Source: Bradyrhizobium tropiciagri
Lineage (GTDB): Bacteria > Pseudomonadota > Alphaproteobacteria > Rhizobiales > Xanthobacteraceae
Length of the DNA stretch: 64,000 nucleotides
Direction: 5' to 3'
Assembly (NCBI RefSeq): GCF_018130505.1
Contig: NZ_JAFCKH010000005.1
Location: forward strand, 496,001 to 560,000
The notes under the pieces: generated by a model
Told to the model about the DNA's origin: nothing
Database searches by the model: none
What the model saw: the letters and a program-made list of their open reading frames with translations, nothing else
Shown here: piece after piece, positions 24,032-36,377 of the stretch
Numbering within the stretch: position 1 is the first letter of the stretch
How the letters are laid out: every line of letters starts with the position of its first letter
Position numbers and translations under genes: made by a program

Positions 24032-24142
24032 GATTCCCCTCCGGATCAGTCCGCGGCACGATTGCCGAATGCGGTCTACAACGCAAGGGGCGGGCGCTTT
24101 ATGGCAGGCGTATGAATATAACGAATATGAACGGCGCGGCGC

Positions 24143-25114
24143 TCAGCCGCGCGGATGCGCCGAGCGGTAGACCTCGAGCAGGCGCTCGCTGTCGATGCCG
24201 GTGTAGATCTGCGTGGTCGAGAGCGAGGCGTGGCCGAGCAGTTCCTGGATCGCGCGCAAGTCGCCGCCGCGGCTGAGCAGGTGGGTGGCAAAGGAGTGCC
24301 GCAGCGCATGCGGCGTCGCGCTGTCGGGCAGGCCGAGCGCGCCGCGCAGCCGCTCCATGGTGAGCTGGATGATGCGCGGGCTGAGCGGTCCGCCGCGCGC
24401 GCCGACGAACATCGGTCCGGTGGGGCCGAGCTGATGCGGGCAGACCGCCGCATAGTCCGCGATCAGTTGCAGCACGTTCTGCAGCACCGGCACCATGCGG
24501 GTCTTGTTGCCCTTGCCGGTCACGATCAGCACATCGCCTTCGCCCGGCTTCGGCACGTCGCGGCGCTTCAGCCCGAGCGCCTCGGAGATGCGCAAGCCCG
24601 AACCGTAGAGCAGCGCCATCACGGCGGCGTCACGCATCAGGATCCAGGTCTCGCGCTCCTCGCCGGCGCGTTCATCGGCATCGGCGAAGCGCTTTGCGGC
24701 GTCCATGTGGATCGGCTTCGGCAGGCTCTTGGCTACCTTCGGTGCGCGGATCGCCGAGAGCGCGCCGACCTTGCCCTTGCCCTCGCGTTCCAGGAAGCGG
24801 CCGAACGAGCGCAGGCCCGCCAGCGCCCGCATCAGCGAGCGGCCGCCGATCGCGTCCGCGCGGCGCATCGCCATGAAGGCGCGGACATCGCTCGCCTCCA
24901 GCGCGGCGAAGGCGTCCAGCGTGACCGGCGCGCCCCAATGTCCGGCGAGGAAGGCGAGGCACTGCCTGACATCGCGGGCATAGGCCTCCAGCGTCTTCGG
25001 CGACAGCCGCCGCTCGGCGCGCAGATGCGACAGCCAGCGCGTCATCTGCTGCGTGACCGAGATGTCGGCGCAGTCGAGTTCGATCGGTTGAACGGGCGGA
25101 TCGGTCCGGGCCAT
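24143..25114 (-). CDS. xerC: tyrosine recombinase XerC
   Basis: 323 residues. The N-terminal SAM-like DNA-binding domain spans about residues 20-110 (TRWLSHLRAERRLSPKTLEAYARDVRQ). The catalytic domain has all six expected residues: R175 in GSGLRISEAL, K201 in VTGKGNKTR, H269 and R272 in HALRHSFATHLL, H295 in LGHASLSTTQIY and nucleophile Y304. Xer recombinases resolve chromosome dimers at dif near the terminus. The place next to divergent priA is the normal alphaproteobacterial one for the XerC-type gene, so this is not a mobile-element integrase. XerC rather than XerD rests on this context. Confidence 0.9.
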   Translation of the reverse strand: MARTDPPVQPIELDCADISVTQQMTRWLSHLRAERRLSPKTLEAYARDVRQCLAFLAGHWGAPVTLDAFAALEASDVRAFMAMRRADAIGGRSLMRALAGLRSFGRFLEREGKGKVGALSAIRAPKVAKSLPKPIHMDAAKRFADADERAGEERETWILMRDAAVMALLYGSGLRISEALGLKRRDVPKPGEGDVLIVTGKGNKTRMVPVLQNVLQLIADYAAVCPHQLGPTGPMFVGARGGPLSPRIIQLTMERLRGALGLPDSATPHALRHSFATHLLSRGGDLRAIQELLGHASLSTTQIYTGIDSERLLEVYRSAHPRG

Positions 25115-25205
25115 AAGGGCTATTGGTGCTGCGATTCTCCTGATTATATCGCACTTCTTTCGTTTACCGTTCGCTAAGGCGGCGCAGCGGTGTTAGGCGA
25201 TTCCG

Positions 25206-27416
25206 ATGGACCACACCACGCGCAGCAGCACGGCCTCCGCCTCGGCGACACGCATTGTCGACGTGCTGGTGCCTGTCGCGCTGAACCAGACCTATTCCTA
25301 CCGCGTGCCGCGCGGCATGGAGCTTGCGCCCGGTGACGTGATCGCCGTTCCGCTCGGGCCGCGCGAGGTGGTCGCGGTGGTGTGGGCCGAGAACGCCCGG
25401 CCCGATCCGCGGCTGCACAACCGACTCAAGGACGTCAGCGAGAAGCTCGACGTCCCGCCGCTGAAAGCGGAACTGCGCCAGCTGGTCGACTGGGTTTCCA
25501 ACTACACGCTGTCGGCGCGCGGCATGGTGCTGCGGATGACGCTGCGGATGGGCGACAACCTCGGGCCGGAACGCACCCGCCTCGGCGTGCGCCTGGTCGG
25601 CGCGCCGCCGCAGCGGCTGACGCCGGCACGGCGGCGCGTGATCGAGGTGCTGTCGGACGGTCTGTTGCACGGCAAGTCGGACGCGGCGCGCGAAGCCGGC
25701 GTCAGCTCCGGCGTGGTTGATGGGTTGGTCGACGAGGGCACGCTGACGGTCGAGGCGATGCCGCCGCCGGCCCCGCCACCGGCGCCCGACCCATCCTACG
25801 CGCAGCCGGATTTCTCCCGCGAGCAGCGCAGCGCGGTCGACATGATGCGTACACTCGCGGCGAGCGGCAGCTTCCACGTCGCGCTGCTCGACGGCGTCAC
25901 CGGTTCCGGCAAGACCGAGGTCTATTTCGAGGCGATCGCCGAAAACATCCGGCGCGGCAGGCAGTCGCTGATCCTGATGCCGGAGATCGCGCTGACCGGC
26001 CAGTTCCTCGACCGCTTCGCGCAGCGCTTCGGCGTGCGGCCGCTGGAATGGCATTCCGAGCTGACGCCGCGCACACGTGCGCGCAACTGGGCGGCGATTT
26101 CGGAAGGCAAGGCGCCGGTCGTGGTCGGCGCGCGCTCGGCGCTGTTCCTGCCCTATGCCGATCTCGGCCTCATCATCGTCGATGAGGAGCACGACCAGGC
26201 CTACAAGCAGGATGAAGGCGCGCATTATCACGCCCGCGACATGGCCGTGGTCCGCGCCCATATCGCCAAGATCCCGATCGTGCTGGCGTCGGCGACGCCG
26301 TCGGTCGAAAGCGAGGTCAATGCGCGCAAGGGCCGCTACCAGCGCGTCGCGCTGCCGTCGCGGTTCGGCGGCCAGCACATGCCGCAGATCGAGGCGATCG
26401 ACATGCGCCGCGCGCCGCCGCCGCGCGGCCGCTTCATCTCGCCGCCGCTTGCCGAGCAGATCCGCTACGCGATCGAGCGGCGCGAGCAGGCGCTGCTGTT
26501 CCTCAACCGCCGCGGCTATGCGCCGCTGACGCTGTGCCGCGCCTGCGGCCACCGCTTCGCCTGCACCATCTGCGATGCGTGGCTGGTCGATCACAGGTTT
26601 CGCCAGCGGCTGGTGTGCCATCACTGCGGCTTCTCGATGCCGCGCCCGAACATCTGCCCGCATTGCTCCGCCGAGGAATCGCTGGCCGCCGTCGGTCCCG
26701 GCGTCGAGCGCCTGCAGGAGGAAGCCGCGAGCATCTTCCCCGGCGCCCGCACCATGGTGCTGTCGAGCGATCTCATCACCTCGATCGAGACCATGCGCAG
26801 CGAGTTGAACGAGATCGCGGAAGGGCGCGTCGACATCATCATCGGCACCCAGTTGGTGGCCAAGGGCCACAATTTCCCGCGGCTCAATCTGGTCGGCGTG
26901 GTCGATGCCGACCTTGGTCTGAGCAACGGCGATCCGCGTGCCGCCGAGCGGACCTTCCAATTGCTCAACCAGGTGGTCGGGCGCGCCGGCCGCGAGCAGG
27001 GCCGCGGCGTCGGCTTCCTGCAGACCCACCAGCCCGAGCATCCCGTGATCAAGGCCCTGATCGCCAGCGACCGCGAGGCATTCTACGCCAGCGAGATCGA
27101 TATCCGCGAGCGCACCGGCTATCCGCCGTTCGGCCGGCTGGCGAGCCTGATCGTTTCCGCCGGCGACCGTCCGACCGCGGAGGGCTTTGCGCGCAAGCTC
27201 GCCGCGATCGCGCCGCTCGACGACCGGATCCAGGTGCTCGGTCCTGCCGAAGCGCCGCTCGCCGTCATCAAGGGCCGTTACCGCTTCCGCCTGCTGGTGA
27301 AGTCGCTGCGCAATGTCGACCTGTCGCAATATCTGCGCGACTGGCTCGCCGCCACTCCCAAGACCACGGGCAATCTCAAGCTCGAGGTCGACGTCGACCC
27401 GCAGAGCTTTTTGTAG
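25206..27416 (+). CDS. priA: primosomal protein N' (replication restart helicase PriA)
   Basis: 736 residues, complete. The N-terminal 3'-end-binding domain (VLVPVALNQTYSYRVP, about residues 20-110) is followed by the helicase core with Walker A GVTGSGKTE near residue 230 and DEEH near 325. Two zinc motifs are built from CRACGHRFACTICDAW and CHHCGFSMPRPNICPHC. The second helicase domain contains GTQLVAKGHNFPRLNLVGVVDADLGL and QVVGRAGR. PriA reloads the replisome at stalled forks. It is divergent from xerC over 91 bases. A weak CATTGC/GCAATG hairpin (27434-27457) follows. Confidence 0.97.
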   Translation: MDHTTRSSTASASATRIVDVLVPVALNQTYSYRVPRGMELAPGDVIAVPLGPREVVAVVWAENARPDPRLHNRLKDVSEKLDVPPLKAELRQLVDWVSNYTLSARGMVLRMTLRMGDNLGPERTRLGVRLVGAPPQRLTPARRRVIEVLSDGLLHGKSDAAREAGVSSGVVDGLVDEGTLTVEAMPPPAPPPAPDPSYAQPDFSREQRSAVDMMRTLAASGSFHVALLDGVTGSGKTEVYFEAIAENIRRGRQSLILMPEIALTGQFLDRFAQRFGVRPLEWHSELTPRTRARNWAAISEGKAPVVVGARSALFLPYADLGLIIVDEEHDQAYKQDEGAHYHARDMAVVRAHIAKIPIVLASATPSVESEVNARKGRYQRVALPSRFGGQHMPQIEAIDMRRAPPPRGRFISPPLAEQIRYAIERREQALLFLNRRGYAPLTLCRACGHRFACTICDAWLVDHRFRQRLVCHHCGFSMPRPNICPHCSAEESLAAVGPGVERLQEEAASIFPGARTMVLSSDLITSIETMRSELNEIAEGRVDIIIGTQLVAKGHNFPRLNLVGVVDADLGLSNGDPRAAERTFQLLNQVVGRAGREQGRGVGFLQTHQPEHPVIKALIASDREAFYASEIDIRERTGYPPFGRLASLIVSAGDRPTAEGFARKLAAIAPLDDRIQVLGPAEAPLAVIKGRYRFRLLVKSLRNVDLSQYLRDWLAATPKTTGNLKLEVDVDPQSFL

Positions 27417-27481
27417 GTGGTGGCACTCCCTCGTCATTGCTTCGCTTCGCTCGCAATGTGGGGTGATTGTCGTGCCGGCAA

Positions 27482-27514
27482 CAAAAAAGCCTGCCGTCAT
27501 TCGCGACGGCAGGC
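27482..27514 (-). terminator. rho-independent terminator of the RlpA-like gene
   Basis: GCCTGCCGTC (27489-27498) pairs perfectly with GACGGCAGGC (27505-27514). On the minus strand the stem is followed by TTTTTTGT, so it ends the gene at 27581-28066. Confidence 0.85.
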
Positions 27515-27580
27515 CATTTGTCGGAGGCGCGAAGCTTGGCGCTTCGCGGCCCTACGCAACGCTACGCTTACTGAACGCTA

Positions 27581-28066
27581 TCAGATGACCTCGGCGGTGA
27601 CGCGGCCGACGCCGGCGCCGGTCAGGCCGATGGCGCGGGCAGCGCCGGTCGAGAGGTCGAGCACGCGGCCGCGGATGAACGGGCCACGATCGTTGATGGT
27701 GACGACCACGCTGCGGCCGCCATGGGTGACGCGGAGCTTGGTGCCGAACGGCAGCGAGCGGTGGGCCGCGGTCATGGCGTTCTGGTTGAATCGCTGACCG
27801 GAGGCGGTGCGGCTGCCGGACTCGTTGCCGTAGAACGAGGCCATGCCCGAGAAGCTATGGCCGCCGCCCGACTGCACCGAGGCATTCGCATTACGCCAGG
27901 ACGACCCCTCGGCCTTGGCGTGATGATGGTGGTGATGATGACGATGATGCCGGGACTTCGCGGACGCCTCGGTCACGCTGCCCCCGACCAGAAGCGTCGC
28001 TGCAACAACAGCGACCGCCGTACGCGACTGGGTAACGCCCAGGACCGCCTTCTTGATATTCGTCAT
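27581..28066 (-). CDS. rlpA: RlpA-like double-psi beta-barrel protein with polyhistidine run
   Basis: 161 residues. A signal peptide (residues 1 to about 36, ending EASA/K) leads to a His-rich stretch, residues 40-49, with nine His in ten. The RlpA/DPBB domain follows: GMASFYGNESGSRTASGQRF, ALPFGTKLRV-type strand (SLPFGTKLRVTHGG) and NDRGPFIRGRVLDLSTGAAR. RlpA proteins cleave peptide-stripped glycans during septation; the catalytic Asp region (NDRGPF) is retained. There is no SPOR domain, so septal targeting through SPOR is not expected. The start at 28066 gives a normal signal peptide; an in-frame upstream ATG at 28153 would put 29 residues before it. A terminator follows at 27482-27514. Confidence 0.88.
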   Translation of the reverse strand: MTNIKKAVLGVTQSRTAVAVVAATLLVGGSVTEASAKSRHHRHHHHHHHAKAEGSSWRNANASVQSGGGHSFSGMASFYGNESGSRTASGQRFNQNAMTAAHRSLPFGTKLRVTHGGRSVVVTINDRGPFIRGRVLDLSTGAARAIGLTGAGVGRVTAEVI

Positions 28067-28090
28067 TTGATATAAGACCCTCAGACAGTA

Positions 28091-28108
28091 TTGCCACAAT
28101 TGTGGCAA
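28091..28108 (-). promoter_or_regulatory. perfect 18-bp palindrome upstream of rlpA
   Basis: TTGCCACAATTGTGGCAA is fully self-complementary, 25 bases before the rlpA start codon. Its size and symmetry fit a binding site for a dimeric regulator acting on rlpA. No regulator can be named. Confidence 0.5.
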
Positions 28109-28153
28109 GTGGAACCCCCGTCCCTCGTTGACCAAGGCCGTTTGATTTCGCAA

Positions 28154-28700
28154 TGAGGCATGAATTGGGCAGTAAATCCGGATTGGCCTCGGTAGAGATA
28201 TCTTGTTACCGGCCGAGGGAATTTGTAGCGGGTTCCATATTCTTGCTGTTTAACGAATTTTTAACCAGTCTAATACTGTCGAATACTGTTTAACCGAGCG
28301 GCGGTAAGGTTTGAGTAAGTAATCGCCAAGTGGAACTCCAAGGCAGCGAATCGTTCCGCCCGCCGCTTTCATGGGGCCATGCAAATTTTTGCGGGAACAA
28401 AATCAGGGGCGGGAATCCGGCGGCCCGGCGGGGCCGATTCCCGGAGCTCGGACTTCGCGGATTCGGCACCCGGTGATCGGCGGCCACACCGCGTGCGACA
28501 TCGCAGCACCGGCTTGTGCCGTCATGTTGCACCTGCGCGATTGCTATGTTAGCAAAGCCCGCGATTTTAACGGTCCCGGCACGTCCTGTGCCGGTCGAAA
28601 ATCGAAGTCCCGCTTGAATTCCAAGGGCTTGGATCGCTAGGCGCTGCTTTGGTGGCGACGGTTTTTCCCTTGCGAATTTAACAGCAAAAAGAGCGAGCTC
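28154..28700. other. 547-bp non-coding region upstream of the atp operon
   Basis: No supported gene. It must hold the atpH promoter; no convincing -35/-10 pair was seen. Notable structures are a direct repeat AATACTGT (28271-28278 and about 28282-28289), an inverted repeat GCAAATTTTTGC (28381-28392), a hairpin GGGAATC/GATTCCC (28411-28417 and 28436-28442) and a hairpin CCGGCAC/GTGCCGG (28576-28582 and 28588-28594). The last two could lie in a long atp leader RNA. Confidence 0.4.
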
Positions 28701-30790
<2,090 letters not shown>

Positions 30791-30881
30791 CAAATGGGGC
30801 GTCGCCCGGCTTGTCGCCGGGCGTTACGAACAGAGGCTTGCGATCTGACCGTTGCGGTCGGATCGCCGGGGTGGACGAAGA

Positions 30882-31760
30882 ATGGCGTCACTGAAAGACA
30901 TGCGGTCCCGCATCGCCTCGACCAAGGCGACGCAGAAGATCACCAAGGCCATGCAGATGGTCGCAGCCTCCAAGCTGCGCCGCGCGCAGAACGCCGCCGA
31001 GGCGGCGCGGCCTTATGCCAACAAGATGGACGCGGTGATTTCCAACATCGCTGCCGCAGCCAATGGCACGCCCGGCGCGCCGGCGCTGCTGGCGGGCACC
31101 GGCAAGGACCAGGTGCACCTGTTGCTGGTCTGCACCGGCGAGCGCGGCCTGTCGGGCGCGTTCAACTCGGCCATCGTGCGCCTGGCGCGCGAGCGCGCGC
31201 AGTCGCTGCTCGCGCAGGGCAAGGAGGTCCAGTTCTTCTGCGTCGGCCGCAAGGGCTACGAGCAGCTGCGCCGGACCTACGAGAAGCGCATCGTCGAGCA
31301 TCTCGATCTGCGTGCGGTGCGCCAGATCGGCTTCGTCAATGCCGAGGATATCGCCAACAAGGTGCTGGCGCGGTTCGAGGCCGGCGAGTTCGATGTCTGC
31401 ACGCTGTTCTATTCGCGCTTCCAGTCGGTGATCGCACAGGTTCCGACCGCGCAGCAGATCATCCCGCTCGAAGTGGCGGCGCCTGCGGCCAACGCGGCTC
31501 CCTCCACGTCCTACGAATACGAGCCCGAGGAAGACCAGATCCTCAGCACCCTGTTGCCGCGCAATCTCGCGGTGCAGATCTTCCGCGCGCTGCTCGAGAA
31601 CAACGCTTCGTTCTACGGCGCGCAGATGAGCGCCATGGACAGCGCCACGCGCAACGCCGGCGAAATGATCCGCAAGCAAACCCTGATTTACAACCGGACC
31701 CGTCAGGCCCAGATCACGAAGGAGCTGATTGAAATCATCTCCGGCGCTGAGGCGGTCTAA
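30882..31760 (+). CDS. atpG: ATP synthase F1 gamma subunit
   Basis: 292 residues. The N-terminal helix [36 protein letters not shown] forms the rotating shaft with the C-terminal helix [21 protein letters not shown]...[21 protein letters not shown]. The globular part shows [11 protein letters not shown]. The ATG at 30882 gives the family-typical start; an ATG at 30852 would add ten residues. Confidence 0.98.
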   Translation: MASLKDMRSRIASTKATQKITKAMQMVAASKLRRAQNAAEAARPYANKMDAVISNIAAAANGTPGAPALLAGTGKDQVHLLLVCTGERGLSGAFNSAIVRLARERAQSLLAQGKEVQFFCVGRKGYEQLRRTYEKRIVEHLDLRAVRQIGFVNAEDIANKVLARFEAGEFDVCTLFYSRFQSVIAQVPTAQQIIPLEVAAPAANAAPSTSYEYEPEEDQILSTLLPRNLAVQIFRALLENNASFYGAQMSAMDSATRNAGEMIRKQTLIYNRTRQAQITKELIEIISGAEAV

Positions 31761-33230
<1,470 letters not shown>

Positions 33231-33243
33231 GCTTCATGATGTC

Positions 33244-33325
33244 GTCATCGCCGGACTTGATCCGGCGATCCATCGCACGAGACTTGTTTTGACTGATGGA
33301 CCCGCGGGTCGAGCCCGCGGGTGAC
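33244..33325. repeat. REP-like palindromic element between atpD and atpC
   Basis: Two hairpins in tandem: CGCCGG/CCGGCG (33249-33254 and 33262-33267) and CCCGCGGG/CCCGCGGG (33301-33308 and 33314-33321), inside outer arms GTCATC and GGTGAC. It lies within the atp operon, where it could lower atpC expression relative to atpD. Confidence 0.65.
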
Positions 33326-33346
33326 AGCGCAAAGAACGGAAAGACC

Positions 33347-33754
33347 ATGACCACCTTCCACTTCGATCTCGTCTCTCCCGAAAAGCTCGCCTTCTCCGGC
33401 GAGGTCGATCAGGTTGACGTTCCCGGCGTGGAAGGTGATTTCGGCGTGCTCGCCGGCCACGCGCCGGTCATCGCCACCATTCGTCCCGGCATCCTGACCA
33501 TCACCGCCGCCGGCAAGCGCGAGAAGGTGATCGTGCTCGGTGGTCTCGCCGAAGTGTCGGACAAGGGCCTCACCGTGCTCGCCGACGTCGCGACCGCGAT
33601 CGCCGATCTCGATCGCGCCACGTTCGCCGAGACGATCAAGGAAATGGAAGAGAAGCTCGCCGAGAAGGAGGGCTCGGAGCTCGACCACGCGATCGAGCGG
33701 CTCGACCACTTCAAGAGCATCCAGCACGAGGTCAACGCGACCGCGATGCACTAA
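33347..33754 (+). CDS. atpC: ATP synthase F1 epsilon subunit
   Basis: 135 residues. The beta-sandwich domain shows [45 protein letters not shown], the family signature, followed by the helical C-terminal part. Epsilon links the rotor to F1 and inhibits ATP hydrolysis. The ATG at 33347 ([12 protein letters not shown]) fits the family; an upstream ATG at 33296 falls in the repeat. It is the last gene of the operon, followed by the second copy of the 47-bp repeat. Confidence 0.97.
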   Translation: MTTFHFDLVSPEKLAFSGEVDQVDVPGVEGDFGVLAGHAPVIATIRPGILTITAAGKREKVIVLGGLAEVSDKGLTVLADVATAIADLDRATFAETIKEMEEKLAEKEGSELDHAIERLDHFKSIQHEVNATAMH

Positions 33755-33803
33755 AGCACGACGAGATGAGGACGAATCTCATCGCGCTTCAGTCTCTTGT
33801 TTG

Positions 33804-33850
33804 AGCATGATCTTTTCGGAAAACCGCTTCGCACTTTTCCGGATCATGCT
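33804..33850 (-). repeat. 47-bp palindromic repeat, copy 2
   Basis: It is the inverse of the element at 21189-21235 with two differences in 47 bases (GTG against GCG/TGT positions in the loop-side arm). It lies 49 bases after atpC. Both copies follow directly on the last or an internal gene of an energy-metabolism operon. The rest of the gap to 34118 shows no further feature except a weak CAGCG/CGCTG hairpin near 33936-33963. Confidence 0.85.
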
Positions 33851-34118
33851 TTAAGCGCGGCGACGATTCGCCGTCGCGCCTTGTGAAATCGCTCACAGTT
33901 TTTCCGGCTATCACCTACGAAAACTTGAACAATTCAGCGCTCGCCGACCCTGGCGGACGCTGAATGTTTATTGCCTCGGGGAACTTCTGACGGCATTGTG
34001 CCCCGGCGCATGATGGTTGCGGTGCGGGCGATTTGCGTCAGGCGCGAGATTGATTGCCGACTGGTCGCGGGCCGATCGCGGTCAGCCGCCTGGTTTTTCA
34101 TGCAATGGACAGTGCCCC

Positions 34119-35114
34119 GTGCTGACGTTCTCCACCGACGCAATTCGTCCGGAAGACCGTTTCGATCATTGGTGCGAGGTGCGCGGCAAGGCGCTGTTCG
34201 GCGTGACCATCGAACTCGAACGCGAGAGGCGGCCGGATTTCCGCGGACGATTTTCCGCGACCCAGGTCGGCAATGCGGTGCTTGCCGAGATGCACGCGTC
34301 CTCCTATCGGGTCAGCCGGACATCGACGGACATTGCGCGCGTTCCCAGCAACAGCATGCATCTTGCCTGGCAGGTGCGTGGACCGGGCCACCTGAACATC
34401 GGCCGCGATCGCATCCAGCACGTGCGTAACGGCGATCTGGTGTTCGGCCACTCCAACCTTCCGTTCGCGTCGACGCCGGACCGCAGCGACGGCTTCCACT
34501 TCTACAGCCTCAAGATTCCGGTCACGACCGATCTCGTGCTCGGCACCAGGATTGAGGACGTGCCGCCGGTCACGCTGGCGCGCGATGCCGGCCTGACCCG
34601 GCTGCTGGGCGCGATGCTCCGCGCCATGACCCGCGAGCCGGCGCAGGCCGAGCGGTTCGCCGGCGACGTCACCCATATGGTGCGCCTCGCGCTGCTGGCG
34701 CGCGGACGGCTGCGGCCGCGGCAGGACGAAGTCCGTGCCGCGCTGCATGCGGGCTATCTCCACGCCGCTCGCGAGATATTGCTCCGCGACCTGCATCGTC
34801 CGACGCTGTCGCCGGCGCCGGTCGCGGCCGAGCTCGGCATTTCGCTCCGGCAATTGCACGCGCTGTTCGAGCCGACCGGGCTGTCGTTCGCGCGGACGCT
34901 GACGGCGGCAAGGTTGAAGGAAGCGAGGCGGCTGCTCAACACCATGCAGGAGCGCGGCATCGACGAGATCGCCTTCGCATGCGGCTTCGACAGTATCGCG
35001 ACCTTCTATCGCGTGTTCCGGGCGACCTATGGCATGACGCCGGGCGAAGCGCGGCGCGGTCAGCTCGAAGACGCGCCGGCGAATCCGGCGAAATTGGCGG
35101 CGACCGCGCGATAG
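34119..35114 (+). CDS. AraC family transcriptional regulator
   Basis: 331 residues. The N-terminal 200 residues (DRFDHWCEVRGKALFGVTIE) fit the AraC-binding-like domain of regulators such as those near FeaR/OruR. The C-terminal 100 residues hold two HTH motifs: LSPAPVAAELGISLRQLHALFEPTGLSF and IDEIAFACGFDSIATFYRVFRATYGMTPGE. The effector and targets are unknown; no divergent gene sits next to it. The GTG at 34119 gives the typical start VLTFSTDAIRPEDRF; an ATG at 34017 would add 34 atypical residues. Its 3' end overlaps the convergent rppH gene by 55 bases. Confidence 0.9.
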   Translation: MLTFSTDAIRPEDRFDHWCEVRGKALFGVTIELERERRPDFRGRFSATQVGNAVLAEMHASSYRVSRTSTDIARVPSNSMHLAWQVRGPGHLNIGRDRIQHVRNGDLVFGHSNLPFASTPDRSDGFHFYSLKIPVTTDLVLGTRIEDVPPVTLARDAGLTRLLGAMLRAMTREPAQAERFAGDVTHMVRLALLARGRLRPRQDEVRAALHAGYLHAAREILLRDLHRPTLSPAPVAAELGISLRQLHALFEPTGLSFARTLTAARLKEARRLLNTMQERGIDEIAFACGFDSIATFYRVFRATYGMTPGEARRGQLEDAPANPAKLAATAR

Positions 35115-35572
35115 ACGTCGCGGCGGAACGGCACCACGAGATCGGCGACACGGTCGAGGCGCTCCCAGCGCCATTGATCGAACTCGGCGGGCTGGCCGTT
35201 GCGCGGCGTCAGCGGGTCGATCTCGTCGTCGCGGCCGGTGTAGCGCAGCGCGAACCATTTCTGTCGCTGCCCGCGGAAGCGCGCCAGCCGATGCGAGGCC
35301 GGTCCGTCATAGGGCGGGAATTCGTAGGTGACCCAGTCGGTCTCGCCGAGATAATCGGCGCTGACGGCGCCGGTCTCCTCCCACAATTCGCGCATCACCG
35401 CCTGGCGCGGATCCTCGCCGGCATCGATGCCGCCTTGCGGCATCTGCCATTCGAGGCCGGGCAGGATGATCTCCGGCCCGTCATCCTTGAATCGGCGGCC
35501 GATCAGCACGCGTCCCGCGGCGTTGAACAGCGCGATGCCCACGTTCGGGCGATAGGGCTTTTCGTATGACAT
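35060..35572 (-). CDS. rppH: RNA pyrophosphohydrolase, Nudix family, copy A
   Basis: 170 residues. Complete Nudix box GGIDAGEDPRQAVMRELWEETGAV, and the RppH-typical contexts YRPNVGIALFNAAGRVLIGRR, WQMPQGG and [14 protein letters not shown]. RppH removes pyrophosphate from the 5' end of mRNA to start decay, or hydrolyses dinucleoside polyphosphates. The ATG at 35572 (MSYEKPYRPNVG) is the family start. It overlaps the convergent araC-type gene by 55 bases. It lies 220 bases downstream of a second rppH-like gene in the same direction. Confidence 0.93.
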   Translation of the reverse strand: MSYEKPYRPNVGIALFNAAGRVLIGRRFKDDGPEIILPGLEWQMPQGGIDAGEDPRQAVMRELWEETGAVSADYLGETDWVTYEFPPYDGPASHRLARFRGQRQKWFALRYTGRDDEIDPLTPRNGQPAEFDQWRWERLDRVADLVVPFRRDVYRAVAANFAGFAGASSS

Positions 35573-35792
35573 GACGGCGGGTCGCAATGACGATGGAGGG
35601 AGCACCGGACACAGCACGGCTGTTGCGTGGCGGCGGGGCGTTGCAGGATTTCGGAATAATGAAAAAATATCACTGAGTTGCCCGACGCGTCAAGCCGCTT
35701 TTCCGGGCGTCGCGGCAACGGCTACTTTGCATGGGGTTGTTTTCGCTGTTTTGCGATGCGCGACCTTTGCGTCGCCGCAAAGGCCTTGCAGG

Positions 35793-36296
35793 TCAGCTGC
35801 CGGCGAGACCCGCGAATTCCTTCACCACGCGCTCATAGACCGGGCGCTTGAACGGCACGATCAACTCCGGGAGATTCTGCATCGGCTCCCAGCGCCAGGT
35901 GATGAACTCTGCCTTGTGGCCGCCGCCGGGGTGCGCGACGTTGATCTCGTTCTCCTTGCCGGTGAAGCGCAGCGCGAACCACTTCTGCCGCTGGCCGCGA
36001 TAGCGGCCCTTCCAGGCGCGGCCGGCGACGGTGCGCGGGATGTCGTAGATCAGCCAGTCCGAGACCTCGCCGAGCTTCTCCACCGACTTGATGCTGGTTT
36101 CCTCATAGAGCTCGCGCTTGGCGGCCTGGAACGTGTCCTCGCCGGGATCGACGCCGCCTTGCGGCATCTGCCAGACATGGGCTTCGTCGACATGCTCGAT
36201 GCCGCCGGCGCGGCGCCCGATGAAGACCAGCCCAGCGGGATTGAGCAGCATGATGCCGACACAGGTTCGATAGGGCAGGTCTTCGTAACGTGCCAT
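35793..36296 (-). CDS. rppH: RNA pyrophosphohydrolase, Nudix family, copy B
   Basis: 167 residues and clearly homologous to copy A (shared [40 protein letters not shown]). Its Nudix box is [24 protein letters not shown]: the Gly that normally follows EEx is Ser, while the metal-binding glutamates remain. It is still expected to be active. It follows the polysaccharide deacetylase gene by 81 bases in the same direction and so may be the last gene of the envC-ctpA group. Which of the two is the main RppH cannot be decided from sequence. Confidence 0.92.
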   Translation of the reverse strand: MARYEDLPYRTCVGIMLLNPAGLVFIGRRAGGIEHVDEAHVWQMPQGGVDPGEDTFQAAKRELYEETSIKSVEKLGEVSDWLIYDIPRTVAGRAWKGRYRGQRQKWFALRFTGKENEINVAHPGGGHKAEFITWRWEPMQNLPELIVPFKRPVYERVVKEFAGLAGS

Positions 36297-36377
36297 GCCG
36301 CCGCTACCTCGCGAGTCCTGGGGCTAGCCCGACCCGGCCCCCCGGCAAGGTCGGAAGTCGCACCAACGGATTGATCT

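Noticed and set aside
24143-25114. XerC as a phage or island integrase
   Set aside because: It has typical Xer length and motifs and the standard chromosomal place next to priA; no att repeats or phage genes are near.
25164-27500. A 778-codon open frame antisense to priA
   Set aside because: Same artefact; composition is typical of a shadow frame and priA is unambiguous.
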